Shown here one piece after another: positions 43,769-56,322 of a stretch of 64,000 nucleotides of DNA; the first letter of the stretch is position 1; each line of letters begins with the position of its first letter. Under the pieces are notes generated by a model, which was not told the DNA's origin, did no database searches, and was given only the letters and a program-made list of their open reading frames with translations. The DNA comes from Sphingomonas sp. CBMAI 2297 (GTDB lineage Bacteria; Pseudomonadota; Alphaproteobacteria; Sphingomonadales; Sphingomonadaceae): contig NZ_JAPDIR010000012.1 in assembly GCF_029870595.1 (NCBI RefSeq), positions 78,990 through 142,989 of the forward strand, given 5' to 3'. A program made the translations under genes and the position numbers.

Positions 43769-44449
43769 ATGCTCGCATCGCGTATCGCACTTATGCTGGC
43801 CGGGGGGATCGGCCTGTTCGCATCCGCGCCGGCTTCGGCGCAATTCTTCCTCAAGCCCGCCAATCTCGAGAGCGGGCGAGTCACCGGGGCGGAGCCCGGG
43901 ATGACCGGCCCGGCGCTGCCGGGCGCCACCGCCGCCGAGCTGCGCGCCGCGCTCGCCTGGAACCTGCGTGCCGCGCTCAACGTCGCGGCGCTCCAGTGCC
44001 AGTTCGAGCCGACGCTGTTGTCGGTCGACAATTACAATTCGCTGATCAAGGACCACGCGATCGAACTGCGTGATTCCTACGCTACGCTCGAGAAATATTT
44101 TGAACGAGCGTACAAGAACAAGAAGCAGGGCCAGCTAGAGCTCGACAAGTACGGGACCCGCATCTACTCGGGATTCTCGACTGTTCAGGGGCAGCTCTCT
44201 TTCTGCCAGACGGCCGCCGCAATCGGCCATGATGCGGTGTTCGTGAAGCCGGGCCAGTTCGGCGATCTGGCGCAGGACCGGATGAAGGAACTGCGCGCCA
44301 GCCTGGGCCCCTGGGGCGAGCAATATCGTCCGTCGGGCTATATCGTCACCGGCATGTACGGCGTGAAGATGCCGCCTTTCGGCAACGACAAATGCTGGAA
44401 GAAGGGCCAGTATCAGGTCAAGAAGTGCGGCCCGCTGCTGATCGATTGA
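43769..44449 (+). CDS. Secreted protein of unknown function
   Basis: A 226-residue protein with a signal peptide (MLASRIALMLAGGIGLFASAPASAQ). The mature part has four cysteines (LQCQF, FCQTAA, DKCWKK, KKCGP), consistent with two disulfides, and a helical middle (RDSYATLEKYFERAYKNKK). No family is recognised. The ATG at 43769 follows agggcagc; the upstream frame lacks a signal. Confidence 0.8.
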   Translation: MLASRIALMLAGGIGLFASAPASAQFFLKPANLESGRVTGAEPGMTGPALPGATAAELRAALAWNLRAALNVAALQCQFEPTLLSVDNYNSLIKDHAIELRDSYATLEKYFERAYKNKKQGQLELDKYGTRIYSGFSTVQGQLSFCQTAAAIGHDAVFVKPGQFGDLAQDRMKELRASLGPWGEQYRPSGYIVTGMYGVKMPPFGNDKCWKKGQYQVKKCGPLLID

Positions 44450-44477
44450 TCGGCTGACCGGCTTCCCCGCTCCCTCC

Positions 44478-44559
44478 CGTCATCCCGGCGAAAGCCGGGA
44501 TCTCAGGCGATGGCGCGGGGAAGGAGCAGTACGAGATCCCGGCGTTCGCCGGGATGACG
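44478..44559. repeat. Inverted palindromic repeats between converging genes
   Basis: Two cores face each other: cgtcatcccggcgaaagccg (44478 on) and ggcgttcgccgggatgacg (ending 44559), each also self-complementary. They sit between the secreted protein stop and the queE stop and may terminate both. Confidence 0.75.
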
Positions 44560-44562
44560 ACT

Positions 44563-45195
44563 TTACCGCAATCCCAGCATCTTGTGCGTCTGCAAGGTCA
44601 GCCGCCATTTCGGCCGCGCCATCGCGAAGGCGATCGCGGCCCGCATGTTCTCGGCCGTTTCCGCGCTGTCCATCGGCTGGACCAGGAAATTGGCGAAGTC
44701 CCAGCCCTCGAGCGTGTCGACATCGGTGCCGGGCTGCGGCCAGACCAGCTTGAGCTCGTCGCCGGCACGCTGGACGACCTCGCTCCCCGCCTTGGGGCTG
44801 ATGCACACCCAGTCGATCCCCGGATGCACCGGCAAGGTGCCGTTGCTCTCGATCGCGATTCGGAAGCCGCGGCCGTGGAGCGCGTCGACCAGCGCATCGT
44901 CCACCTGCAGCATGGGCTCGCCGCCGGTGAGCACGACGAAGCGCGCCTCGGTCCCCGCGCCCCAATGCCCGGCCACCGCATCGGCCAGCGCCGCTGCACC
45001 GGCGAACTTGCCGCCGCCCAGCCCATCGGTGCCGACGAAATCGGTGTCGCAGAACCGGCAGATCGCACTGGCGCGGTCCTGCTCGCGGCCGGTCCACAGA
45101 TTGCACCCGGCGAAGCGCACGAACACCGCGCGTGCACCGGCATTCACCCCCTCGCCCTGAAGCGTGAGGAACATCTCCTTGACGCTGTAGGTCAT
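44563..45195 (-). CDS. queE: 7-carboxy-7-deazaguanine synthase
   Basis: A 210-residue radical SAM enzyme of queuosine/preQ0 synthesis. The 4Fe-4S cysteines follow C-x14-C-x2-C (Cys in FAGCNLW, then CRFC), not the usual C-x3-C-x2-C; the same variation is known for Burkholderia multivorans QueE. VVLTGGEPMLQ is the SAM-binding GGEP motif. It starts EMFLTLQGEG, the substrate loop. queC lies 11 bp upstream. Confidence 0.93.
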   Translation of the reverse strand: MTYSVKEMFLTLQGEGVNAGARAVFVRFAGCNLWTGREQDRASAICRFCDTDFVGTDGLGGGKFAGAAALADAVAGHWGAGTEARFVVLTGGEPMLQVDDALVDALHGRGFRIAIESNGTLPVHPGIDWVCISPKAGSEVVQRAGDELKLVWPQPGTDVDTLEGWDFANFLVQPMDSAETAENMRAAIAFAMARPKWRLTLQTHKMLGLR

Positions 45196-45206
45196 GATCC
45201 GGAACC

Positions 45207-45890
45207 CTATGGCTGCGCCGCGTACTGCGTCGGATCGGCGATCCCGGCTTCCTCGAAGCCCTTGGCGCGCAATCGGCAGCTGTCGCACAGGCCGCAATGC
45301 AGCCCGCCCGGCGCCGGATCGTAGCAGGACCAGCTCAGGCCCATGTCGAGCCCGAGCCGCGTGCCTTCGCGCACGATGTCCGCCTTGGTCATGTGCTGGA
45401 GCGGCGCGCGAATGCGGAAGGGCGTGCCTTCCACGCCGGCCTTGGTCGCCAGCTCGGCGAGCTTCTCGAAGCCTTCGATGAATTCGGGGCGGCAATCGGG
45501 ATAGCCCGAATAATCGAGCGCATTGACGCCGATATAGATGTCGCGCGCCCCCGAAGCCTCGGCCCAGCCGAGCGCGAGGCTGAGGAAGATGGTGTTGCGC
45601 GCCGGCACATAGGTGACGGGAATGTCGTCCCCCACGCCTTGCTTGGGCACGTCGATATCGGCGGTGAGCGCCGACCCGCCGAACGCGCGCAGGTCCATCG
45701 GCATGACGATGTGGCGCTCGGCACCCAGGGTCGCGGCGACACGGCGGGCGGCGGCCAGCTCGATATGGTGACGCTGGTTATAGTCGAACGAGAGCGCCAT
45801 CAGCCGATATCCCGCCTCGCGCGCGAGCGCGGCCGAGATCATCGAATCGAGTCCGCCGGAAACCAGTACGATTGCAACACTGTCTGTCAT
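45207..45890 (-). CDS. queC: 7-cyano-7-deazaguanine synthase
   Basis: A 227-residue ATP-dependent ligase that makes preQ0 from CDG and ammonia. The PP-loop SGGLDS (residues about 10-15) and the C-terminal zinc cysteines (SCYDP...[13 protein letters not shown]) are present. It is upstream of queE on the same strand. I see no preQ1 riboswitch-like leader in the 58 bp before it. Confidence 0.95.
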   Translation of the reverse strand: MTDSVAIVLVSGGLDSMISAALAREAGYRLMALSFDYNQRHHIELAAARRVAATLGAERHIVMPMDLRAFGGSALTADIDVPKQGVGDDIPVTYVPARNTIFLSLALGWAEASGARDIYIGVNALDYSGYPDCRPEFIEGFEKLAELATKAGVEGTPFRIRAPLQHMTKADIVREGTRLGLDMGLSWSCYDPAPGGLHCGLCDSCRLRAKGFEEAGIADPTQYAAQP

Positions 45891-45948
45891 CGCCGCGCCC
45901 TACTCCGGATTCCGCCGCGAGGCAAAGAACGCGCGGCCGGACGCAAAA

Positions 45949-45974
45949 TGGGCCGCCCGTGAGCGGCCCAGTTT
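45949..45974 (-). terminator. Terminator downstream of the DUF3617-like gene
   Basis: tgggccgc (45949-45956) pairs with gcggccca (45963-45970). On the minus strand it is followed by ttttgcg. It separates the DUF3617-like gene (stop at 46066) from queC. Confidence 0.65.
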
Positions 45975-46065
45975 CTTGGGATAACCCCATGCCAGAGAGG
46001 AAAGTGCTCACGAGGAGCGAGGAGCAACTTAGCCCGGCAGCAGTGAAATAAGGGTTAAGTCCCGT

Positions 46066-46473
46066 TCAGCCGCAGGCGCCGGCGCGGCGCGCTTCATATT
46101 CCTGCTCGAACGGCGAACCGTCGAGCACGCCCTGGGTCTCGATCCGCACCAGTCGCGGCGTCTCCACGGTGATCGTGGTGCGGCCCTGGCCATGCCCGGT
46201 GCAAGTGTAGCGCACCGTCGCCGCGCGCTGGTCCTGCGCGACCACGAACTGCTCGCACGGCGTGGTGCCATGGGCGAGCTGGATGAAGCTGTTCGGCCCC
46301 GCGAAGCAGATCTTGCGCTCGCCGCCGCGCCGCTCCTTGAGCAGCCATTGGCCGCGCTCGATCTGCGAAAGCACTGCCTGGCTGGAGGAACGATGGGCCG
46401 AAGCCGGCCCATCGCCCACGATAAACAGCGATGCGCCGGCAAATGCCACGCACACCAGACGCTTGAACAACAT
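46066..46473 (-). CDS. DUF3617-like secreted protein
   Basis: A 135-residue protein with a signal peptide (MLFKRLVCVAFAGASLFIVGDGPASA). The body has GQWLLKERRGGERKICFAG, HGTTPCEQFVV, VRYTCTGHGQGRTTI and a last Cys at the end, the four-cysteine pattern of DUF3617 proteins. Function is unknown. It lies 71 bp downstream of hslO. Confidence 0.75.
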   Translation of the reverse strand: MLFKRLVCVAFAGASLFIVGDGPASAHRSSSQAVLSQIERGQWLLKERRGGERKICFAGPNSFIQLAHGTTPCEQFVVAQDQRAATVRYTCTGHGQGRTTITVETPRLVRIETQGVLDGSPFEQEYEARRAGACG

Positions 46474-46544
46474 GCGCAACGTCCTCCCGTCGCGGCCCCG
46501 AGAGCCCGCGCCCTTTGCGCCCGATATGGGGCGATCCCGCCGGA

Positions 46545-47471
46545 TTACAACGGCGGCGGAACGAAATCGGCGAGCTTCACCGGGAACTTCTTCGAGCAGA
46601 AGGCACAGTCGACGGCGATCACCCCGGTCTCGTCCGCCATCGCCGCCCGCTCCTCTTCCGGGAACTTGGCGAGCACCTCGGTGATGTAGCCAGGGTCGCA
46701 CCGGCAGCCGCGCGAGAGATCCGCGCCGCTGAGGACGCGCACTTCTTCCTCTTCGTTGAACAGCCGCCAGACGAGCGATTCGAGCGGGATCGCTCCATCG
46801 GCCAGCTCGTCTACACCCATGGTCGAGCCCAGCGCCTCGACATGCTGCCATTCGGGATGATCGAGCCGCACGTGCAGCCGCTCGCGCCCTGCCTCGCCCT
46901 CCGGCAGATGCTGGAGGAACAGGCCGCCGCCGATCCACTTGCCGGTCTCCCTGTCGCGCCGCGCGCCCAGCCGCACCAGGCTGGGGATCTGCTCCGACTG
47001 GAGGAAATAGCTCTGCGCGGCCTCGGCCAGCGAGCCGGCGTCGAGCGGCACGATGCCCTGGTAGCGCTCCTTGGTGGCCGCCTGGTCGAAGGTGATCGCC
47101 AGATGGCCCTTGTGGAACAGCGCGAACAGCGACGGATTCTTGCCGAGCTGCGACAGGCGCAGGGCATCGAACTGCACATAGCCGCGCAGTTCGCCATTCT
47201 TGTAGTCGCACACCAGCAGGCTGACGATGCCGCCCTGGGTCTGCGCCTGGAGCGTCATCTGCCCCTCGGCCTGCTTGAGCGTGGCGCCGAGCAGGGCAGT
47301 GAGCGTCAGCGCCTCGGCCAGCAGCCGCTCGATCTGCTCGGGATAGGCGTGCGCCGACAGGATCTCGTCGAGCACCGGCCCCAGCCGCGCAACGCGGCCA
47401 CGGGTGTGGCGGCCGGGAATGGTGAAGCCGATCACGCGATCGAGATCGGTGGTGGGGGCGGTGTTGGTCAC
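46545..47471 (-). CDS. hslO: Hsp33 redox-activated chaperone
   Basis: A holdase chaperone switched on by oxidation. The zinc-binding redox switch has CRC (GCRCDPGYI) and CAFC near the C terminus, so all four cysteines are intact. The core domain starts DLDRVIGFTIPGRHTRGRV. I prefer the GTG at 47471 (MTNTAPTTD, 308 residues) because an aagg lies eight bases upstream; an ATG at 47489 would give 314 residues but sits inside a dispersed palindromic repeat. argF is next upstream. Confidence 0.93.
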   Translation of the reverse strand: MTNTAPTTDLDRVIGFTIPGRHTRGRVARLGPVLDEILSAHAYPEQIERLLAEALTLTALLGATLKQAEGQMTLQAQTQGGIVSLLVCDYKNGELRGYVQFDALRLSQLGKNPSLFALFHKGHLAITFDQAATKERYQGIVPLDAGSLAEAAQSYFLQSEQIPSLVRLGARRDRETGKWIGGGLFLQHLPEGEAGRERLHVRLDHPEWQHVEALGSTMGVDELADGAIPLESLVWRLFNEEEEVRVLSGADLSRGCRCDPGYITEVLAKFPEEERAAMADETGVIAVDCAFCSKKFPVKLADFVPPPL

Positions 47472-47483
47472 AATTCTTACCTT

Positions 47484-47593
47484 CGTCATCCCCGCGAAAG
47501 CGGGGAACCATCTCGTGCAGACGCCACGATATACAATAGCTGTAGTGCAGGAGGAGGGTTCGGGAGATGGGCCCCGCTTTCGCGGGGATGACG
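47484..47593. repeat. Inverted palindromic repeats between argF and hslO
   Basis: Arms 47484-47505 (cgtcatccccgcgaaagcgg and gg) and 47572-47593 are reverse complements, 66 bp apart, and each is also self-complementary. The left arm contains the alternative ATG of hslO. Confidence 0.85.
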
Positions 47594-47624
47594 CTAAGAT
47601 AGTTGCCGATCCAGCAGCTTCAAC

Positions 47625-48542
<918 letters not shown>

Positions 48543-48549
48543 CTTAAAT

Positions 48550-48676
48550 CCTCCCCGGCACGGGGAGGGGGACCATGCGAAACATGGTGGAGGGGCTCCT
48601 CCACCAGCGATTCGCTTGGGGCACGCCCCCTCCACCCCTGCCTTCGGCAGCGGTCCCCCTCCCCGTTCCGGGGAGG
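48550..48676. repeat. Inverted GC repeats between argD and argF
   Basis: ctccccggcacggggaggg near 48551 and ccctccccgttccggggagg near 48658 are related palindromes bracketing cttcggcag and similar hairpins. They fill the whole 140-bp gap between argD and argF. Confidence 0.7.
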
Positions 48677-48682
48677 ATCGAA

Positions 48683-49879
48683 TTAATCATCGCTCGGCGG
48701 CGCGAAGCTGCGCGCGCCCTCGCTCAGGCGCTCGATGCACTCGGCGATGTGATCCTCGTTGATCACCAGCGGCGGCAGCACGCGGAACACGTTCTCGCCC
48801 GCGGCCACGGTCAGCAGCCCGTGATTGTCGCGCAGATGCGCCACGAAGTCGCGGCTGACGACACTGTCCTTCATCTTGATGCCGAGCATCAGGCCCTTGC
48901 CGCGAATCTCCTCGAACAGGTGATCATGGTTCGGGATCATCTGCTCGAAGGCCTGGCGCAGGCGCTCGCCCATCTTCTCGACATGCGGCAGGAAATCGGG
49001 CTCGAGCATCACGTCGAGCACCGCCTGGCCGGCCGCCATGGCGAGCGGGTTGCCGCCATAGGTGGAGCCGTGGGTGCCGATCACCATGCCCTTGGCCGCT
49101 TCCTCGGTGGCGAGGCAGGCGCCGAGCGGGAAGCCGCCGCCAATGCCCTTGGCCGCGGTCAGGATGTCCGGCGTGATGCCGTAATGCTCATAGGCCCACA
49201 TCTTGCCGGTGCGGCCATAGCCGCACTGGATCTCGTCGAGGATGAGCAGCAGGCCATGCTCGTCGCATGCCTTGCGCAGGCCCTGGATGAACTCCTTGGT
49301 GCCCGCGGTCATGCCGCCCTCGCCCTGCACCGTCTCGACCAGGAAGCCGGCAGTCTCGCCGTCGATCTTGGCGAGCGCGCCCTCCAGATCGTTGAACTTC
49401 ACATAGTCGAAGCCCGGCAGCAGCGGCTCGAAGCCGTCGCGCATCTTGGGCTGGTCGGTCGCCGAGATCGCGCCGATCGAACGGCCGTGGAAGGCGTTCT
49501 TGAAGGTGATCAGCTTGTGGCGCTGCGGGTTGCCGTTGACGTAGTGATAGCGGCGCGCGGTCTTGATCGCGCACTCGATCGCCTCGACGCCGCTGTTCGT
49601 GAAGAACACCGTGTCGGCGAAGCTGTTGTCGACGATCCGCTGGGCCAGCGCCTCGCCCTGGGGGGAGCCGTAGAGGTTCGACACGTGCATCAGCGTGGCG
49701 ACCTGGTCCTGCAGCGCCTTGGTCAGATGGGGATGGCCATGGCCGAGCGCGTTGACCGCGATGCCGGCGGCGAAGTCCAGATACTGCTCGCCGCGCTCGC
49801 CATAGAGATACACGCCCTCGCCTCGGACCGGCCGCACAGCGCACCGCGGATAGACGGGCATGAGCGGGGTGATGGCCAT
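48683..49879 (-). CDS. argD: Acetylornithine aminotransferase
   Basis: A 398-residue class III PLP aminotransferase for arginine (and possibly lysine) synthesis. The PLP region is [22 protein letters not shown] with the Schiff-base Lys in [32 protein letters not shown] and [15 protein letters not shown] are also conserved. A perfect Shine-Dalgarno precedes the ATG. Confidence 0.96.
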   Translation of the reverse strand: MAITPLMPVYPRCAVRPVRGEGVYLYGERGEQYLDFAAGIAVNALGHGHPHLTKALQDQVATLMHVSNLYGSPQGEALAQRIVDNSFADTVFFTNSGVEAIECAIKTARRYHYVNGNPQRHKLITFKNAFHGRSIGAISATDQPKMRDGFEPLLPGFDYVKFNDLEGALAKIDGETAGFLVETVQGEGGMTAGTKEFIQGLRKACDEHGLLLILDEIQCGYGRTGKMWAYEHYGITPDILTAAKGIGGGFPLGACLATEEAAKGMVIGTHGSTYGGNPLAMAAGQAVLDVMLEPDFLPHVEKMGERLRQAFEQMIPNHDHLFEEIRGKGLMLGIKMKDSVVSRDFVAHLRDNHGLLTVAAGENVFRVLPPLVINEDHIAECIERLSEGARSFAPPSDD

Positions 49880-49887
49880 GGGAACGT

Positions 49888-49895
49888 ACCTCCTT
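49888..49895 (-). promoter_or_regulatory. Full-consensus ribosome binding site of argD
   Basis: On the minus strand AAGGAGGT, a complete anti-16S match, stands eight bases before the argD ATG at 49879. It fixes the start codon. Confidence 0.85.
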
Positions 49896-49933
49896 CGTGA
49901 AAAGCTCGGAAACGAGACTCCAGAAACGACAAA

Positions 49934-49955
49934 GGGCGGCCTATCGGGACCGCCC
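49934..49955 (-). terminator. Possible terminator between the ABC permease and argD
   Basis: gggcgg (49934-49939) pairs with ccgccc (49950-49955), and on the minus strand the stem is followed by tttgtcgtttc. It could end the ABC permease transcript or attenuate argD. The remaining gap (to 50105) also holds the weak dyad accccgggcttgggccgggg at 50051-50070. Confidence 0.45.
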
Positions 49956-50105
49956 GAGGCGGGTGTTTACGAGGGGTGGCCGGGAGGCGTCAATAATCGT
50001 TTCGGCGCGGGGCATGCCGGGGCGTTATCGGCCCATCCCCTTCGCACCTCACCCCGGGCTTGGGCCGGGGTGGAATCGGGTTGGAGCGCGAACGGCGTGT
50101 GGCCG

Positions 50106-50945
50106 TCAGTTCTTGATCTTCCAGCCCTTGCGCAGCAGCGCGTAGCAGCCGAAGCCCAGCAGCACGTCGAGACCCAGGATCACCAGGCTGCCGGCCAGGA
50201 TCGGCGAATCGGCGACGCCGATAAAGCCGTAGCGGAAGCCGGAGATGATGTAGAAGAACGGGTTGGCGTGGCTGATCGCCTGAAAGGTCGGGGCGAGGCG
50301 CTCGACCGAGTAGAAGGTGCCCGACAGCAGGGCCAGCGGCGCCACCACGAAATTGGTCACCGCCGCGGCGTGATCGAACTTCTCCGCCCAGATCGAGGTC
50401 AGCACGCCCATCAGCGCGAGGAACAGCGAGCCGAGAAAACCGAACCACAGCACCGCCCAGAGGTGCTGCGGCCAGACATTGACGCCCCAGATCGCCATGG
50501 CCAGCCACACCGTGCCGCCGACGCAGAAGGCGCGCGTCACCGCCCCGCCGCACAAGGCCGCCAGCATCTCGGTGGTCGAGAGCGGCGGCATCAGGTAATC
50601 GACGATCGTGCCCTGGATCTTGCCGACGAGCAGCGAGAAGCTGGCATTGGCGAAGGCGTTCTGCAGCATGCCCATCACGATCAGGCCGGGCGCGATGAAC
50701 TCGGCGAAGTGAATCTCGCGGTGCTGGACGCTCACCATCCGCCCGCCGCCGCCCAAAGCGACGGTGAAGATCACCAGAAACAGCAGCGTCGTCACCGCCG
50801 GCGCCCATATCGTCTGGAGCTGCACCTTGAAGAAACGGCGCACCTCCTTGATATAGAGGGTGCGCAAACCTCCCCAGTTGACGTTGCGGATCACCGGAAC
50901 GCCGGGCTCGGGGAGCTGTTGACCGAATTCAGGCTGGCTGCTCAT
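50106..50945 (-). CDS. ABC-2 type transporter permease
   Basis: A 279-residue permease with six helices of the ABC-2/DrrB type (YIKEVRRFFKVQLQTIWAPAVTTLLFLVIF, FIAPGLIVMGMLQNAFANASFSLL, LSGTFYSVERLAPTFQAISHANPFFYIISGFRYG). Such permeases export lipids, polysaccharides or drugs. No ATPase subunit gene is adjacent, so it must pair with one elsewhere. It is divergent from gcrA across 55 bp. Confidence 0.9.
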   Translation of the reverse strand: MSSQPEFGQQLPEPGVPVIRNVNWGGLRTLYIKEVRRFFKVQLQTIWAPAVTTLLFLVIFTVALGGGGRMVSVQHREIHFAEFIAPGLIVMGMLQNAFANASFSLLVGKIQGTIVDYLMPPLSTTEMLAALCGGAVTRAFCVGGTVWLAMAIWGVNVWPQHLWAVLWFGFLGSLFLALMGVLTSIWAEKFDHAAAVTNFVVAPLALLSGTFYSVERLAPTFQAISHANPFFYIISGFRYGFIGVADSPILAGSLVILGLDVLLGFGCYALLRKGWKIKN

Positions 50946-51000
50946 CGCGCGTTCGCGTAACCGCTGCACGAGCCGACGGCAAGGTGAAGGAAGAGAAGTT

Positions 51001-51651
51001 TTGAGCTGGACCGAAGAGCGGATCGATACGCTGAAGAAGATGTGGGACAGCGGGCTGACCGCAACCCAGATCGCCGAGGAGCTGGGCGGGGTGAGTCGCA
51101 ATGCCGTGATCGGCAAGGCGCACCGCCTGGGCCTGCCCGCCCGTCCGTCGCCGGTGAAGCCCAACGAGCCCAAGGCTGCGGCCGAGCCCAAGCCGGCGCC
51201 CGCGCCGCGCCCGGCCCCGGCCGCCGCCGCGCCCGCCGAGTCGCCGGCCCCGCGCGCCGCCGCGCCCGCCGCCGCGCCCTCGGCCCCGGCCGAGCCCAAG
51301 CCCGTCGCGGACGGGCCGGTGCTCCGTTCGGTCGGCCCGGGCGGCTTCGTCCGCCAGAACCCCGGCGAACAGGCTCCGCCGATCTCGCCGGCCCCGCCGC
51401 GCCGCCTCGTCCCCGCCAAGCCTTCCGAGGCGATCGCGGGCAAGACCAGCCTGCTCGATCTCAACGACAAGATCTGCAAATGGCCGATCGGCCATCCGGG
51501 CGAGCCGGACTTCCATTTCTGCGGCGACAAGGTGAACCCGGGCTTCCCCTATTGCGTCGAGCATTGCGGCCATGCCTATCAGGCGCAGTTGCCCCGCCGC
51601 GATCGCCGCCCGCCGCCGCCGCTGCCCTTTGGCGGCCCGCGCGTCCGCTAG
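51001..51651 (+). CDS. gcrA: GcrA cell-cycle regulator
   Basis: A 216-residue GcrA. The N-terminal helix-turn-helix (SWTEERIDTLKKMWDSGLTATQIAEELGGVSRNAVIGKAHRLGL) and the C-terminal sigma70-binding region (CKWPIGHPGEPDFHFCG, YCVEHCGHAYQ) flank a long Ala/Pro linker. GcrA binds sigma70 holoenzyme at methylated GANTC promoters and controls division genes. The start is TTG: TTG-AGC-TGG gives the conserved MSWT, and an aaggaagag ribosome site lies upstream. Confidence 0.94.
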   Translation: MSWTEERIDTLKKMWDSGLTATQIAEELGGVSRNAVIGKAHRLGLPARPSPVKPNEPKAAAEPKPAPAPRPAPAAAAPAESPAPRAAAPAAAPSAPAEPKPVADGPVLRSVGPGGFVRQNPGEQAPPISPAPPRRLVPAKPSEAIAGKTSLLDLNDKICKWPIGHPGEPDFHFCGDKVNPGFPYCVEHCGHAYQAQLPRRDRRPPPPLPFGGPRVR

Positions 51652-51657
51652 ATCCTG

Positions 51658-52239
51658 ATGCCGATCGCGGCACGCCTGGCGCCCGGCGAGACGCTGGGCG
51701 ACCGCGTGCTGCGCGTCGATCATGCCGGCGAGCATGGCGCGGTGTGCGTCTATCGGGCGCAGCTGCGGCTCGCCCGCTGGACCGCGCCGGACCTGCTGGC
51801 CGAGATCGACGACTTCATCGCGCACGAGAAACGTCACCGCGCACTGTTTGCCGCCGAGCTGGCGCGCCGCGGCCAGTCGCGCTGCCCGAGCTACGCTCTA
51901 TGCGCAGTGCTCGGCACCTTGCTCGGCACCGTCACCGGGCTGCTCGGCCGGCACGCGATCGCCGCCACCACCGTTGCGATCGAGCGCGTCGTGCTCCGCC
52001 ACATGGCCGAGCAGCTCGCGGCACTCGGATCCGGCGATCCGGCCGTCGTCGCCATCCTGGCGGACATCGTCGCGGAGGAGCAGGAGCATCATGATCGATC
52101 CGCTGCGCATCTGCGGGGCGGCGTCCTGCAGCTTGTGCTCGACGCCGGTGTCGGCATCGCGACCGAGGCAGTGATCTGGATCGGCATGCACCGCCGGTCC
52201 GGACCAAGGCCCATCGGACAGGCGCCAGGAATATCGTAA
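51658..52239 (+). CDS. coq7: Demethoxyubiquinone hydroxylase (COQ7)
   Basis: A 193-residue di-iron carboxylate protein of the COQ7/CAT5 family, which performs the last hydroxylation of ubiquinone. The iron ligands lie in DHAGEHGAVCVYRAQ, IDDFIAHEKRH, IAATTVAIERVVLRH and IVAEEQEHHD. CPSYAL...LGTLLGTVTGLLG is the membrane-binding hydrophobic part. It starts seven bases after gcrA, on the same strand. Confidence 0.93.
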   Translation: MPIAARLAPGETLGDRVLRVDHAGEHGAVCVYRAQLRLARWTAPDLLAEIDDFIAHEKRHRALFAAELARRGQSRCPSYALCAVLGTLLGTVTGLLGRHAIAATTVAIERVVLRHMAEQLAALGSGDPAVVAILADIVAEEQEHHDRSAAHLRGGVLQLVLDAGVGIATEAVIWIGMHRRSGPRPIGQAPGIS

Positions 52240-52296
52240 TCTGCGCAAATGCTGTGGTTTACGTGTTTCTAACCTAATTCCCGCTAGACGCGCGGA

Positions 52297-52607
52297 ATGA
52301 ACCGTTTCGGATCGATCTTCGCCCGCCACGCCCTGCCCCTGCAACTCGCGCTGGTCGGGCTGGCATTGGCCTGCGCGGCCTTCTGGCCACCCAGCCAGGG
52401 GCGGATGCTGCTGGTGCCGATGCTGCCGGGTGCGGCGGACCGCATGCTCGCCGGGGCAGTCGATGGCGGCGCGCAGCTGCTCGGCGACGGACCGCTGCCG
52501 GGCAGCTTCGTCGTCACGGGCGCGCATCCCGCCATCGCCGCGGCGCTCCGGGGCCGGGCGATCCTGATCCTCGCGGCACCGCCCGCCCTGTGCGGAGGCG
52601 CGGCCGC

Positions 52608-52611
<4 letters not shown>
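52297..52611 (+). CDS. Small membrane or secreted protein, coupled to an MCP
   Basis: A 104-residue protein with an N-terminal hydrophobic stretch ([20 protein letters not shown]) and a short Ala/Leu/Gly-rich domain. I recognise no family. Its stop overlaps the chemoreceptor start (ATGA at 52608-52611), so the two are co-translated; this is the main support that it is a real gene. Confidence 0.6.
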
Positions 52612-56203
<3,592 letters not shown>

Positions 56204-56224
56204 GAAAGCCCGCCTGCCCGGCCA

Positions 56225-56252
56225 CGTCGTCCCGGCGAAAGCCGGGATGACG
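56225..56252. repeat. Dispersed palindromic repeat
   Basis: cgtcgtcccggcgaaagccg continues to ggatgacg as one self-complementary core, the same core as at 44.48 kb. It lies 22 bp after the parE stop. Confidence 0.7.
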
Positions 56253-56322
56253 ATGAAGGCAATAAATGTTGATATCATGATTTCCAACAGCTAGAAGCGG
56301 CACGTCCACAGCCGATGAGGCA

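Noticed and set aside
45891..45948. A preQ1 riboswitch in front of queC
   Set aside because: The leader is only 58 bp, GC-rich and lacks the A-rich tail and CUA motif of preQ1 classes.
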